A DNA stretch of 64,000 bases from CAYFIW01 sp964500645 (GTDB taxonomy: Bacteria > Chloroflexota > Dehalococcoidia > Lucifugimonadales > UBA826). The notes under the pieces are model-generated. The model was given only the letters and a program-made list of their open reading frames with translations. It was not told the DNA's origin and ran no database searches. Positions 27,035-36,152 of the stretch are shown piece after piece. Position 1 is the stretch's first letter, and every line of letters starts with the position of its first letter. The translations under genes and the position numbers were made by a program. Location: positions 15,164 to 79,163 of the forward strand of contig CAZCOH010000004.1 in the NCBI GenBank assembly GCA_964500645.1, given 5' to 3'.

Positions 27035-27307
27035 ATGAGTATAAAAGTTATTGTTTCAATGGAAGTTGAAAATTTTGATAGCTTCAGTAAAGCATTTAAT
27101 AGCGAAGGGCCTCAGACTGCCCGCAAGGAAGCAGGGATAGTGGCAAAGGCTCATAAGAATTTAGATAGCCCTACTAATGCTGTTGTGATTGGTACTGTCG
27201 ATTCCAAAGAAGTCTTTCAGTCATTTTTTTCTACTCCAGAACAAGCGGAGCGTATGAAGAATGCTGGAGTCGTATCAAAGCCCACAGTGACTTTTTTGGA
27301 CGATTAA
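27035..27307 (+). CDS. Small ABM-like ferredoxin-fold protein
   Basis: 90 residues: strand IKVIVSMEVENFD, helix, then VVIGTVDSKEVFQSFFS and a closing TVTFLDD. This fits a single dimeric alpha-beta barrel domain. AGGAG precedes the ATG by a good distance. Related small proteins of this kind are common in the SAR202-type neighbourhood here. Function unknown. The upstream space 26761-27034 contains only a weak tRNA D-arm-like string at about 26775. Confidence 0.65.
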   Translation: MSIKVIVSMEVENFDSFSKAFNSEGPQTARKEAGIVAKAHKNLDSPTNAVVIGTVDSKEVFQSFFSTPEQAERMKNAGVVSKPTVTFLDD

Positions 27308-27402
27308 TTTGCCACGTATTTTGAACATGAACAGATTCAAAACTAGGCTTACTCGGACACTCATTTCAACGCATATTTAAGCTGTATTGTTAATATAGTG
27401 TA

Positions 27403-27945
27403 ATGAACTGTCCGATATGCCAAAATGAAAGTGATCGTGGCGCTCGGTTCTGCGGAATTTGCGGTACAGAGATGTCTTCAAATGAGGTTATTACTGGCGC
27501 TACTCAGCCCAGAGTGGGATTTGGCACGGCCATTGGTCTAGGTTTTAAGAACTATTTCAAATTTAAAGGCCGATCAACTAGGGCTGAATATTGGTGGTTC
27601 GTTCTGTTTTATTTCCTAGTTAGTTTAATACCCATTGTAAATTGGTTCGTGTGGGTAGTATTCATAATACCGACGATTTCATTGACGACTAGAAGGCTGC
27701 ACGACATAGGAAAAACAGGTTGGTGGCAACTATGGTACACGCTGATATCAATTGCTACATGGGGGACTTTTTTAGGTGCCATGCTTGTTGGAATTGAAGA
27801 AAGCATGGCATCGCTATTTGTATTGTCCGGCCTAACATTCGTAGCCGCAGTAGCTTCAATTGTTTGGATTATACTTTGGTTAGTTCGGCAGGGCGACGTT
27901 GGTTCAAATAAGTATGGACCTGATCCTCGTACCAATCTGATTTAA
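27403..27945 (+). CDS. Zinc-ribbon plus DUF805 membrane protein
   Basis: 180 residues. An N-terminal zinc ribbon (MNCPICQ..ARFCGICG, CxxC-CxxC, residues 3-22) is followed by the DUF805 domain: GFKNYFKFKGRSTRAEYWWF, TTRRLHDIGKTGWWQL and PDPRTNLI. DUF805 has about four TM helices. A paralogue sits at 38757. A TAATAT box lies exactly 6 nt before ATG, with no ribosome site, so the mRNA is probably leaderless. The role of DUF805 proteins is unknown. Confidence 0.85.
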   Translation: MNCPICQNESDRGARFCGICGTEMSSNEVITGATQPRVGFGTAIGLGFKNYFKFKGRSTRAEYWWFVLFYFLVSLIPIVNWFVWVVFIIPTISLTTRRLHDIGKTGWWQLWYTLISIATWGTFLGAMLVGIEESMASLFVLSGLTFVAAVASIVWIILWLVRQGDVGSNKYGPDPRTNLI

Positions 27946-27965
27946 CTTAAAATCTGGTGGGGTAT

Positions 27966-28358
27966 CTATGGGACAGCCGCAATAGCCTCGATTTCAACCT
28001 TTACGTCCGGGCTGAATAACTCCGAGACATATACCCATGACATTGCGGGTCGTACTGATGGAAAATTCCTTTCCATAGCAGCTGCTATCTTATCGCCTTC
28101 ATTTGGCTTTTCCGCTAGGAATACAGTTATTCTTGCTATGTTTGTTGAATCTCCGCCTTCGGAAGCAACAATTGCATTTATGTTTGAAATGGCTTGTTCA
28201 TACTGAGCTTCCAGTCCTTCAACTATACTGCCGTCTGAAAGATTGCCAATTTGTCCAGCGATGACCAGCAGTCGGTAGCCTGCTGGCACTATGGCAAGGT
28301 TGCTGTAATTTGCAGCGGGTTGAGGGGCGTTTTTAGGATTAACGAACTCTAAACCCAT
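27966..28358 (-). CDS. RidA family protein
   Basis: 130 residues, YjgF/RidA length. LLVIAGQIG, a long helix, ITVFLAEK and the PSVRPAMSWVYVSELFSPDVKVEIEAIA terminus with the conserved Arg and final Glu fit the family. It would detoxify enamines or imines formed by PLP enzymes. It is convergent with the DUF805 gene, 20 nt apart. It is the second RidA of the window and only distantly similar to the 11374 copy. Confidence 0.85.
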   Translation of the reverse strand: MGLEFVNPKNAPQPAANYSNLAIVPAGYRLLVIAGQIGNLSDGSIVEGLEAQYEQAISNINAIVASEGGDSTNIARITVFLAEKPNEGDKIAAAMERNFPSVRPAMSWVYVSELFSPDVKVEIEAIAAVP

Positions 28359-28559
28359 AATAAGTCTCTCCCAAATATGTTTTTAATAACTGTTTGATAT
28401 GCAAGTAAGGATTTCGCCTTAAGTGATGTTGTACTGACATAATCATAGACGAATACTAATAGAGCTTACTGGAAAAATTAGTACGCTATCACTGTTGATA
28501 GTAGTCCGGCGAAAGATTAGTAATTGATTTCTATCACTTCACAATTTTATTATAAGGGT

Positions 28560-29117
28560 ATGAGAAAGACGCTTTACCTTGCTATGCTTCTTATGCTTAC
28601 TACTATGCCTCTAATTTCCTGTAGTGACACTGCCGAAAACGTATCAAAGTCTGAAATAGTGACCCCTTCTATTGACTTACTCACCGCAATTGATAAAGAG
28701 GATTTGTCGATCATAAAACAGCATATTGGTGCTGGAACCAATATAAATGACTACCCAATACCAAAAGGACAACCATTTGAAGGTGTTGAGCCCCTAATTT
28801 TAGCTGTACTAAAAGATAATTCGGAAATAGTGCAGCTGTTGTTGGATAGCGGGGCTGACATAGAAATCACAGCCAAAAACAAAGATGAGGGCAAACCACT
28901 TCATTGGGCTGTTTATTTCCAACTGGAAGAAATGGTCTCTTTTTTACTAAGTTCTGGAGCTAATGTTAATTCACTTGACGGAAATGGGTTAACTCCACTG
29001 GATACTGCTAGCGGCGTAAAGCTAATAGTAATGCAAAATCCTGAAAAGCAAAAAATAAATGAAAAAATTAGGCAGATCTTAATTGATAATGGTGGCCTAA
29101 GTGCATCGGATTTGTAG
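28560..29117 (+). CDS. Ankyrin-repeat lipoprotein
   Basis: 185 residues. A short signal peptide (RKTLYLAMLLMLTTMPLIS) ends at the lipobox L-I-S-C, so the Cys at about residue 21 is lipidated. Then four or so ankyrin repeats: VEPLILAVLKDNSEIVQLLL, KPLHWAVYFQLEEMVSFLL and GLTPLDTA. These give a protein-binding surface on the outer face of the cell membrane. The ATG at 28560 follows AAGGG. Partner unknown. Confidence 0.8.
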   Translation: MRKTLYLAMLLMLTTMPLISCSDTAENVSKSEIVTPSIDLLTAIDKEDLSIIKQHIGAGTNINDYPIPKGQPFEGVEPLILAVLKDNSEIVQLLLDSGADIEITAKNKDEGKPLHWAVYFQLEEMVSFLLSSGANVNSLDGNGLTPLDTASGVKLIVMQNPEKQKINEKIRQILIDNGGLSASDL

Positions 29118-29241
29118 AATTCCCGAAAGGCATCTTAATATTTAACTGGGTTTCTATCCATGGGTACTAATATTAGTATTTCTTATTGGATTTTCGTTAA
29201 GGATGACGCGTTTTTATTGTTGCCTGTTAGGGAGAATATAA

Positions 29242-29280
29242 GTTTGCACAGAGGCGTATATTAGCCACCTCTGTGCAAAC
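29242..29280. terminator. Bidirectional terminator hairpin
   Basis: Perfect 13-bp stem GTTTGCACAGAGG / CCTCTGTGCAAAC with a 13-nt loop, lying between the convergent ankyrin gene (+) and the membrane gene at 29324 (-). Confidence 0.8.
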
Positions 29281-29323
29281 AATAAATCATAGAACTCTAA
29301 TATGTTGACCTGTTAACAGTAAA

Positions 29324-29956
29324 TTATTCTGACCGCAGCAGAAATATACCGAGAACTACGGCTGATACCGGGGCTGACATAAATGGGACAATCCATATAA
29401 CGTCTAAGTCAACGTCACTTCCTGCCAGGATGTGCATAATAAATAATAGAATTCCTGATAATAACAACAACCCAGATGCTATTCGGTTGATTTTGTTTTC
29501 AATAAGAAGCGCTGCACCTAGAATGATATTGCCTAATGTCCACGCTAGAAACACAGCGGCAAACATTGAATTACTTACTACCATTAGCGTTTCAGCTTCT
29601 GCCAGATTTTCCTCACCTTCACCAAGGATTGGATAAGTAAGGCCTAGGCCAACAATAATCATAGCGGTCAGACCAACAAAAATAACAGCAGCTATTGACG
29701 CTAGTGTACCTTCGGTTGTTGCCCCATCGGCTCGTGACCACGCAAGAAGAGTAAAACCGATTGACATTGAGCCAAATACCAGTACTCCTAGAAGCGTGAA
29801 TATACTGGTTAGTAACGGTTTATCGAGCATGAGTTTCACTTCTTCAGCGGCAGTATCAGCCTCACCAATGATTGCGGGCCATGCAATGAATATAATTAAG
29901 AAGAATAAAATAGGTGCAGCGGTCAACATCCAACCACTTAAAGTTTTTGAGTTCAT
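29324..29956 (-). CDS. Six-TM membrane protein, MNSK family (paralogue 2 of 4)
   Basis: 210 residues. Starts MNSKTLSGWMLTAAPILFFL and shows the same helix pattern as 25438, 33505 and 40208. The second helix pair includes TSIFTLLGVLVFGSMSIGFTLLAWSRADG, and the C-terminus is VLGIFLLRSE. A ribosome site AGGAGG precedes the ATG. No enzymatic motif is seen. Function unknown. Confidence 0.75.
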   Translation of the reverse strand: MNSKTLSGWMLTAAPILFFLIIFIAWPAIIGEADTAAEEVKLMLDKPLLTSIFTLLGVLVFGSMSIGFTLLAWSRADGATTEGTLASIAAVIFVGLTAMIIVGLGLTYPILGEGEENLAEAETLMVVSNSMFAAVFLAWTLGNIILGAALLIENKINRIASGLLLLSGILLFIMHILAGSDVDLDVIWIVPFMSAPVSAVVLGIFLLRSE

Positions 29957-30248
29957 AGTACCTCCTGTTGGTTCGAATATTAGATCAATTTACCTAAGAG
30001 CAACTAAATTTGGATAATCCAGCATTGCATTATTCTATTTTGAGATATTTATGATTTGAAGATGTGGCAGGGTCAATTTTTTTGAATTTTCCTCTCATCA
30101 TGTTGACTAATTTTTTTCTGCAAGTGTTAATTACCATGGACTATCGGGACTGGCATCCCTGTAAAAAACGTAAGTAGAATCAAATCTACTTTGCTTACGA
30201 GGTCATATCTGACAAGATTCTCAGGATCAAAGATTAGGAGGATTTTTT

Positions 30249-30758
30249 ATGGATACAGACTTAGTTGTGGCAGTGTCTCAGATAGCAACCGGAATAGCGA
30301 CATTAGTTGTCGCTCTTTTTTTGGCTGGTCAATTGCTGATGCAGAGAAAACAACTAGAGATAGCGCATCAAGACGCTCTAAGAGAATTGGGGTTTTCTCA
30401 TAGAACACGAAATGAACAACTTACTTTGGCGAGAGTGACTAATGATTCTTTGCTAGATGCATATCTGAAAGTTTCTAAAGGCGATGAAGATGCTAGTGAA
30501 AAAGAAGTGCACAAATTTGTTTCGTATATGAGGACTTCATATCTTCAAATGATCAATGCATGGGATTTAGGATACTACAGGGACAATGTTGAGCTGGTGA
30601 AGGGCACGTTTGGTAACTTGATGGGTTCAGTTGGAGAGAGAAAGTATTACATTACAAACGGTAGGATAATTATAGATACTGTTTTTGAACTTCCCAAGCT
30701 ACGTGAATTGGGTGACATAGTTTATGAAGAGCTTGAAGGCCGTCCTGTCCCTGCATAA
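30249..30758 (+). CDS. Membrane-anchored MDTD-family protein (paralogue 2 of 4)
   Basis: 169 residues. MDTDLVVAVSQIATGIATLVVALFLAG is the N-terminal anchor helix; a charged domain follows with LEIAHQDALRELGFSHRTRNEQ, then SYLQMINAWDLGYYRDN, and the end EELEGRPVPA. It is closest to the gene at 31663: both share the start, the QRRKQL/RRQL region, the ISIDTVF stretch and much of the 5' leader (TCTGACAA..ATTC..TTAGGAGG). AGGAGG precedes the ATG. A hairpin AAGTAGA/TCTACTT lies at 30172-30191 in the leader. Confidence 0.78.
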   Translation: MDTDLVVAVSQIATGIATLVVALFLAGQLLMQRKQLEIAHQDALRELGFSHRTRNEQLTLARVTNDSLLDAYLKVSKGDEDASEKEVHKFVSYMRTSYLQMINAWDLGYYRDNVELVKGTFGNLMGSVGERKYYITNGRIIIDTVFELPKLRELGDIVYEELEGRPVPA

Positions 30759-30798
30759 TTAAATCCTGAATTGATGAGGAATAGATTAAGGAAATTAA

Positions 30799-31212
30799 AT
30801 GAGATTAGAAAAAATAGAGGAAATTTTGAAGCGTAACCACAACGCGGTATTCACTACATTTCGTGGAAGTGGTGCAGCTCAAATGAGTATAGTCACGGTT
30901 GGAATTGTGAATGATGGTGTTGCTTTCACAGTCTCCCCAGGTAGTGCCAAGCTGGCCAACTTACGACGTAACTCTCGCTGTTCATTAATGGTTTCTAGAA
31001 GCGATTGGGGTGACTATGCGGTTCTGGAGGGATATGCTCAGATATTATCTCCTGGCGTGACAGAAATAGAGACTCTACGACTGACATTGCGTGAAATATA
31101 CAGCTCAGCAAGCGGAAAAGAGCATCCCGACTGGGAGGAGTTCGACCAGGCCGTGAAAGAAGACAGACGTTCGGCGATTATTGTTATACCTGAGCATATT
31201 TACTATAGGTAA
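30799..31212 (+). CDS. PPOX-class flavin/F420-binding protein (pyridoxamine-phosphate-oxidase fold)
   Basis: 137 residues. The split-barrel pattern includes HNAVFTTFRGSGAAQMSIV, GVAFTVSPGSAKLANLRRNSRCSLMV and RRSAIIVIPEHIYY. This fits the TIGR03618-like F420-dependent class rather than true PdxH. It binds flavin or F420 and may act as a reductase or biliverdin/quinone reductase-type protein; the cofactor cannot be decided from sequence. It has an AAGGAAATTAA leader and could be co-transcribed with the MDTD gene, 40 nt upstream. Confidence 0.8.
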   Translation: MRLEKIEEILKRNHNAVFTTFRGSGAAQMSIVTVGIVNDGVAFTVSPGSAKLANLRRNSRCSLMVSRSDWGDYAVLEGYAQILSPGVTEIETLRLTLREIYSSASGKEHPDWEEFDQAVKEDRRSAIIVIPEHIYYR

Positions 31213-31282
31213 TTCGGGCTGAAAGATTTCAACTTATTTCTTGGGACGTAACATATCTACTCTGTAAGTGTATGATTATTAC

Positions 31283-31465
31283 ATGATTAATGAGAAAGCA
31301 AAGAATGCAATTTCTAAAGCATGGCTTCCGGCCCTGATAGTGGCAACTGTTTATTACATTACTATGTGCTCTGTATTTGGTGTCGATAAGTCGTTTTGTG
31401 TTGCTGGTTCTGTTTCCATTGGCGCAGTTGTGTTTGTTTCTCTTTCTGTGTTGCGGAGTAGGTAG
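31283..31465 (+). CDS. Small two-TM protein, probably leaderless
   Basis: 60 residues: WLPALIVATVYYITMCSVFG and a second helix SVSIGAVVFVSLSVLRSR. No family is recognised. A TATGAT box lies exactly 6 nt before the ATG at 31283 and no ribosome site is present, as in several other genes of this island. An in-frame ATG at 31268 is the alternative start. Confidence 0.55.
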   Translation: MINEKAKNAISKAWLPALIVATVYYITMCSVFGVDKSFCVAGSVSIGAVVFVSLSVLRSR

Positions 31466-31662
31466 TCTTAGGATCGAAAGATTGATTACCTAGATACGGT
31501 ATTTGATCTATCTGATCAATTCCGTATGGAAGTTTCAATAAAATTTAGCCTTCCTAGAGGTCTTAAAAAAGCAACGTTATCATGGGGTCATATGCCCCAA
31601 CGCACTATTCATTAGCAATTCCATCTGACAATATTCCTGTATTCCCGAATTAGGAGGACTAA

Positions 31663-32186
31663 ATGGATACAGGGATTATTGTGGCTGTAGCTCAAATTGC
31701 TACTGGCTTTGCCACGCTGATTGTCGCTATATTCTTGGCGGCTCAACTGGTTATGCAAAGAAGACAACTTGCGATTGCTCATCAGGATTCTTTAAGAGAA
31801 CTGGGGTTTGCTGCTAGAACTAGAAATGAAGAATTGATTTTGGCCAGACTTACCGATGCTTCACTTTTGGAGTCATATATGAAGGTTGGAAAAGGGTNNN
31901 NNNNNNNTCTGACAACCCAACCGAGAAAGAAACACACCAGTTTTTTACCTATATGCGGCTTTCATATTTACAAATGATCAACGAATGGAATTTAGGTGTA
32001 AACGATAAGAATCCTGAATATTTTAAAGGTAGGCTAGGTACTTTAATGGGGTCCAGTGGAGAGAGACAATATTATCTTACAAATGGGAGAATAATTATTG
32101 GCACCGTATTCCGGCTTCCTCCCTTGGTTGATCTCGGTGACGTGGTTTATGAAGAATTGCAGGGTAGGCCTATACCTTCGCGTTAA
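31663..32186 (+). CDS. Membrane-anchored MDTD-family protein (paralogue 3 of 4), interrupted by an assembly gap
   Basis: Starts MDTGIIVAVAQIATGFATLIVAIFLAA after AGGAGG and continues with QLAIAHQDSLRELGFAARTRNEELI, as in the gene at 30249. A 10-N gap at 31899-31908 breaks the frame; the sequence after it continues as RLSYLQMINEWNLGVNDKN and ends EELQGRPIPSR. The total length (524) is not a multiple of three because the gap size is nominal. It is the tandem neighbour of the 30249 copy, which it resembles closely. Confidence 0.75.
31899..31908. other. Assembly gap (10 N) inside a gene
   Basis: Ten N within the MDTD paralogue 3. The protein sequence on either side aligns well with paralogue 2 but the frame shifts, so the real number of missing bases is not 10. 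Confidence 0.95.
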
Positions 32187-32328
32187 ATTCTATTCATTTT
32201 GGTTTTAGGTACTTATATTGACGAACTTTTTAACGATTTTGTTTGTAGTGCGTCCTTTGGCTTAGTGTTTTTTATGTAATATGCTTGACCAGATAAAAAG
32301 AGTGGAAATTTGAATATTGGAGGTTATT

Positions 32329-32649
32329 GTGTTTCATATTAAGAGGGTGTTTAAGGCTAATCCGGGTCAAGCGAGAAAAGTAGCAACTTTAGCTTACAAG
32401 GCGGCTGAAACTTATAAAGGTGCGGGTCAAAGAGGAGAATTCTCGGTCTATTTTAACGTGGGAACTACTCCTGGTGAGAAAAATATTGTTGTCTTGCAAT
32501 GGACTGATGAAGCCTTGAAGTCTGTGTTTAGAGGGGAAAACGATATACCTGAACGATCATTGAAAATCTGGCACGAACTGATGTCTCTCACAGAAGACAC
32601 GTGGATAGAATTCAATGAACTATTGACCCCAGACAAGATGACTGAGTAA
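32329..32649 (+). CDS. Small ferredoxin-fold (ABM-like) protein
   Basis: 106 residues from the GTG at 32329, chosen since GGAGG ends 6 nt upstream; the frame is open from a TTG 12 nt earlier. The pattern is a first strand FHIKRVFKANPGQ, helix KVATLAYKAAETY, a hairpin FSVYFNVGTTPGEKNIVVLQWTD, and a helix VWHELMSL. It looks like an ABM or NIPSNAP-like single domain. No function is known. Confidence 0.65.
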   Translation: MFHIKRVFKANPGQARKVATLAYKAAETYKGAGQRGEFSVYFNVGTTPGEKNIVVLQWTDEALKSVFRGENDIPERSLKIWHELMSLTEDTWIEFNELLTPDKMTE

Positions 32650-32753
32650 CACTAAGCTAAATCTTCTTCTGTTAAATACCTTTTGCTAAACGTGCATATT
32701 CACTTTTTGTCGTAAAAGATAGAAGTAGCTGGGATTTGATGTTTTATGGGAAA

Positions 32754-33215
32754 TCATTTTCCAGCAATGCGGACTTCATCAATAATGGAGTCAATATATA
32801 AGACAAATTCGTTGGGGTAGACGAACCTTCCCATTTTAGACCACCAGTCCGAAACTCCTACTCCTGAGTTGATCATGATTTTGGTATATACGTTTACTTT
32901 TTCTGCCTTTACGTCAGTTTCCCACATTTGTTGGATGTGCATGTAGTAAGTCCACAGCAAAATGTTGAAACGATGTTTTTCATTTTCTTTCAAAGCCTCA
33001 TAGTTAACTATGCCTCTTAGATAAATGTCAGTTAATTCATTACTGCTATAAACATCCCTAGTAATTTCCGCTAGGCTGCTCGTTAATCCTCCCTGGGCAG
33101 AGATAATTGACTCTTTATGCTGAAGTTTTAATTGAAAACTAAGAAATATAGCAAGGGCTAGTGTTGATATAACTGTCCCTCCTTCGAATAGAAGCGTTAC
33201 TAAATCTGTATCCAT
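32754..33215 (-). CDS. Short MDTD-family membrane protein (paralogue 4 of 4, inverted)
   Basis: 153 residues. The N-terminus MDTDLVTLLFEGGTVISTLALAIFLSFQLKLQHKE matches the anchor helix of the other members, but the soluble part is shorter and the C-terminal ending differs (DEVRIAGK). AAGGAG precedes the ATG. It has kept the common start and helix, and the YMHIQQMWETD stretch corresponds to the YLQMINxW segment. It is on the opposite strand to the other three copies. Confidence 0.7.
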   Translation of the reverse strand: MDTDLVTLLFEGGTVISTLALAIFLSFQLKLQHKESIISAQGGLTSSLAEITRDVYSSNELTDIYLRGIVNYEALKENEKHRFNILLWTYYMHIQQMWETDVKAEKVNVYTKIMINSGVGVSDWWSKMGRFVYPNEFVLYIDSIIDEVRIAGK

Positions 33216-33504
33216 AAATTTCTCCTTGAATTGGTTTTCATATGGTTATTTCTGAGATTTGGTTGACCACTATGTTGACAATTGTCAATTTTATTACCAC
33301 GTATATTTAACGGTTTGTATTGAACATGATGAATTGTTCATCGCTTGAATTCTCTAGATTTAAAATAAAATTAACCTAATTCCGATTGATTTAAGATTAA
33401 CAATATAAATAATATGCCTTTGTATTCACATATTGCTTGTTTTTGAGAAATAGCATAGCTGGATTTTTTGATAGTGATTTCTATGTAGAAGGAGGTAATT
33501 TCAT

Positions 33505-34164
33505 ATGAGTTCAACAAAGTTAGGAGGCTACCTACTAGCAATAGGGCCTATATTGATGTTGATTGTAATGATGGGTGTATGGCCGGCAGTTGTTGGGACG
33601 GTTTCCGATGACCTATTAGGTCAAGATAAGATAAAGGCCCAAATGGAATTGGCGATGGAAAACATAACTGTAACTCGGATAATTGCTACTTTGATGGGTC
33701 TGGGCATGATTTCATTACTAACTGGATATACCTTCTGGGCTCGGTCGTTGCAAGGTGATGATAAAAGGGGTGGGATACTGGGCACAGTGGCTGCTCTGAC
33801 GTTACCAGTCGTGATAGCGGCTATTATGTTGTCAATGGATTTTCATTTTGCTGCAGCCGATACCTGGCTAAATGATGATCAGGGCAACGCGTTAATAGTG
33901 GCAACTGTCGGAGATTCCATAGCCATGGCTAGCACTTTCGTCTGGGCATTTTTGTTCTTAGGGGTTGGGTTGACTGGCCTGGCTGCTTCGTTACAAGCTA
34001 CAGATACCTTCACAAAATCACTGGGCGCAATTATATCGGTCGTAGCTGCGGTAAGTTTAGTCATTAATTACAGTGATATAGGAGGTGCAGGTTTCATAGT
34101 CTTTATGATATTCATAATTGTGACTGTAATATCTGGTATCAACTTGATCAGGAAAACTGTCTGA
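33505..34164 (+). CDS. Six-TM membrane protein, MNSK family (paralogue 3 of 4)
   Basis: 219 residues. Opens MSSTKLGGYLLAIGPILMLIV, with the later TRIIATLMGLGMISLLTGYTFWARSL helix like the 29324 protein. Five or six TM helices. The ribosome site AAGGAGG is strong. The 3' end is followed by a stable hairpin at 34192. No function is known; the family is confined to this window region as far as I can see. Confidence 0.75.
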   Translation: MSSTKLGGYLLAIGPILMLIVMMGVWPAVVGTVSDDLLGQDKIKAQMELAMENITVTRIIATLMGLGMISLLTGYTFWARSLQGDDKRGGILGTVAALTLPVVIAAIMLSMDFHFAAADTWLNDDQGNALIVATVGDSIAMASTFVWAFLFLGVGLTGLAASLQATDTFTKSLGAIISVVAAVSLVINYSDIGGAGFIVFMIFIIVTVISGINLIRKTV

Positions 34165-34191
34165 TCAAGTCCTCCCAATTTATTTTAGTAA

Positions 34192-34213
34192 CCCGTCGCC
34201 AAATGGCGACGGG
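34192..34213 (+). terminator. Terminator-like hairpin after the MNSK paralogue 3
   Basis: 9-bp perfect stem CCCGTCGCC / GGCGACGGG with an AAAT loop; the following run is CTTTGC, so the U-tract is weak. It follows the gene ending at 34164 by about 28 nt. Confidence 0.7.
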
Positions 34214-34303
34214 CTTTGCGTGATGATTCCCCTTCGCCTCATATATATTGGGGAAGATAAGGTAAATTCATTTTGGTAACGGGTTTAACTTTTTAAGTGG
34301 TTT

Positions 34304-34591
34304 CTATTTAGAGAACCAGGCACCCGAATATACTCCTCTTTCAGGAGGCGCTGTCATTAATGAAGCCATTTCAGAAAAAACTTGTTGCACTGTGTCATTT
34401 GCGGCTTTAGCAAATTTGCTGCTCTCATATAAACCTATTATTGTTATCTCATCTTCCCCTGTCACAGCGACCGCAAATCCAATTATGCCTTCAAGCTCTG
34501 TTACTAAATGTGACTGGGAATCTATGAACTTAGTTACATCTTCCATTTTGCCGGGATGTAGGCTGACAACAGTCTGTGAAATACCTGCCAT
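34304..34591 (-). CDS. Small ABM-like domain protein
   Basis: 95 residues: ISQTVVSLHPGKMEDVTKFI, then an antiparallel sheet ELEGIIGFAVAVTGEDEITIIGLYESS, and a helix KFAKAANDTVQQVFSEM. This is the single-domain antibiotic-biosynthesis-monooxygenase type. The GTVQ end is followed by a Pro-rich tail. AAGGAG site precedes ATG. Function unknown; it has no heme or flavin motif. Confidence 0.65.
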   Translation of the reverse strand: MAGISQTVVSLHPGKMEDVTKFIDSQSHLVTELEGIIGFAVAVTGEDEITIIGLYESSKFAKAANDTVQQVFSEMASLMTAPPERGVYSGAWFSK

Positions 34592-34885
34592 GTTTAACTC
34601 CTTTTGTCTTTTGAAATCAATCTATGAAATCGAATTAAATTTATACCTATCACGAAACATTAACAAATAGTATTAATGTTTGCTGCGTATAAAAGTGAAT
34701 AAGAGTTTAGTGTTGTGTTATTTGATCCAATATTAAATTTTTCCATAAAGTGATTAGGACATATATCTGCATTAGAATAAATTAAATTCTGAATTTCTGT
34801 TCATAGATCACATATTTGACACGGTGTACGATGAGTATGTGTTAGATAGATTTTAAAGAGATGATAAATAAGTAAACCTAAATTA

Positions 34886-35095
34886 GGATAGTTTTTCCGA
34901 TTTATAATCTGATTATCCATATAGATATTTAAGGACGCTTNNNNNNNNNNNNNNNNNNNNNNNNNNNNNNNNNNNNNNNNNNNNNNNNNNNNNNNNNNNN
35001 NNNNNNNNNNNNNNNNNNNNNNNNNNNNNNNNNNNNNNNNGGATAGTTTTTCCGATTTATAATCTGATTATCCATATAGATATTTAAGGACGCTT
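34886..35095. other. Scaffold gap flanked by a 55-bp identical overlap
   Basis: 100 N (34941-35040) is flanked by exactly the same 55 bases: 34886-34940 and 35041-35095, both starting GGATAGTTTTTCCG. This is the signature of two contigs that overlap by one k-mer but were joined with a fixed-size gap. The true sequence probably has no gap, so the intergenic stretch 34592-35163 is about 155 bp shorter than shown. I see no gene in it. Confidence 0.9.
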
Positions 35096-35163
35096 TATAT
35101 TTGTATTTAACTTGTAACCTTAACGGTATGATTTAAACATCGTATCTATCTAGGAGGAATCAA

Positions 35164-35799
35164 ATGAGAGAGCAAATACGTGATAAATCAAGAGATGATT
35201 TGGCCTATGTATTGAATTCCATCGGCCTAAAAGCAGAGATGGCTGATCGTGGACGATCAGAGGAAAAGATTGATAATTCTTGGTATCAAAGATCACTAGG
35301 AGTCATAGATATCGCAGAAGGTCCAGTTAGATGGATCAACATACTGAAAAGAGATAGGAGCAAGGATAGTCCCCCAAAATGGTGGGTCGTGATGGGTATT
35401 CCAGATAATGTTGATATGCTTGCCTCTAAGGAGATCAGGATTAAGACTGTCAGGAAAAAAGCTTTTCCTCTTTTTGGTAAAGTCGTTGATGTGGCTTGGA
35501 AAGGAGAAGCGGGTTCTACAGGATTGATTGATGCCCTGTCAAAAGATCAAGATGTAAAAGCGTTGTCAGAGCGCTTGGGTAATTTGGAAATCAAAAGTTA
35601 TTCTAGATCTATCATTTGTGATAGATGTGGGAAAGAAGGAACCGAAGGTGGTTCATTTTGTAGCTCATGTGGTTCGGATCTGGGGTTTCAGGGATGGGCA
35701 GTGATATTTGATAGGAGAATTACAGCTCTACTTAATACTGATTGGAAAATCATTGAGAAAATATCTGACTATCTACTACGATCTCCTCGCACGTTTTGA
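35164..35799 (+). CDS. Hypothetical protein with an internal zinc ribbon
   Basis: 211 residues. A zinc ribbon (CDRCGKEGTEGGSFCSSCG, about residues 152-170) sits in the C-terminal third, with a helical N-terminal region of about 60 residues rich in charged residues. No family is recognised. The gene starts after AGGAGG. The zinc ribbon resembles those of the DUF805 proteins nearby, so it may be part of a common regulatory or adaptor theme. Confidence 0.6.
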   Translation: MREQIRDKSRDDLAYVLNSIGLKAEMADRGRSEEKIDNSWYQRSLGVIDIAEGPVRWINILKRDRSKDSPPKWWVVMGIPDNVDMLASKEIRIKTVRKKAFPLFGKVVDVAWKGEAGSTGLIDALSKDQDVKALSERLGNLEIKSYSRSIICDRCGKEGTEGGSFCSSCGSDLGFQGWAVIFDRRITALLNTDWKIIEKISDYLLRSPRTF

Positions 35800-35837
35800 A
35801 AATATTGTGTTTATTGTAACTGTAAGATACTAATTAC

Positions 35838-36152
35838 TTAACAGCATTTTGATTCTGTACTTATTACAGAAACAGGAATTGAGCAGCAAGAGGAGTTATC
35901 AGCAGCCTCTTCAGTTTCCGCCATGATTTCACCGAATAATTTCTTGTCAGTTATGATTCCTATTTTGGGGGAATATTCTGCGACTGGGATCGCGTCTGGA
36001 TAGAATCCTTCGGGATAAGTGGGGCAAACCGCTGAGTATCCTTCAGACCTTTCTAACACTTGCCCGTCAAATGAATTTGCAATCATGTAATCCAAAGCTT
36101 CTTTTATGCTATTGAATGGCTTTGAACATTTTGTGTAATTCCATTCACTCAT
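35838..36152 (-). CDS. Hypothetical protein with Cys-rich C-terminus
   Basis: 104 residues: an N-terminal helix SIKEALDYMIANSF, a YEKF-type middle with SAVCPTYPEGFYPDA, and an ending NSSCCSIPVSVISTESKCC with two CC pairs. AGGGAGG precedes the ATG. The paired cysteines at the end suggest metal binding or disulfides. I cannot assign a family. Confidence 0.55.
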   Translation of the reverse strand: MSEWNYTKCSKPFNSIKEALDYMIANSFDGQVLERSEGYSAVCPTYPEGFYPDAIPVAEYSPKIGIITDKKLFGEIMAETEEAADNSSCCSIPVSVISTESKCC

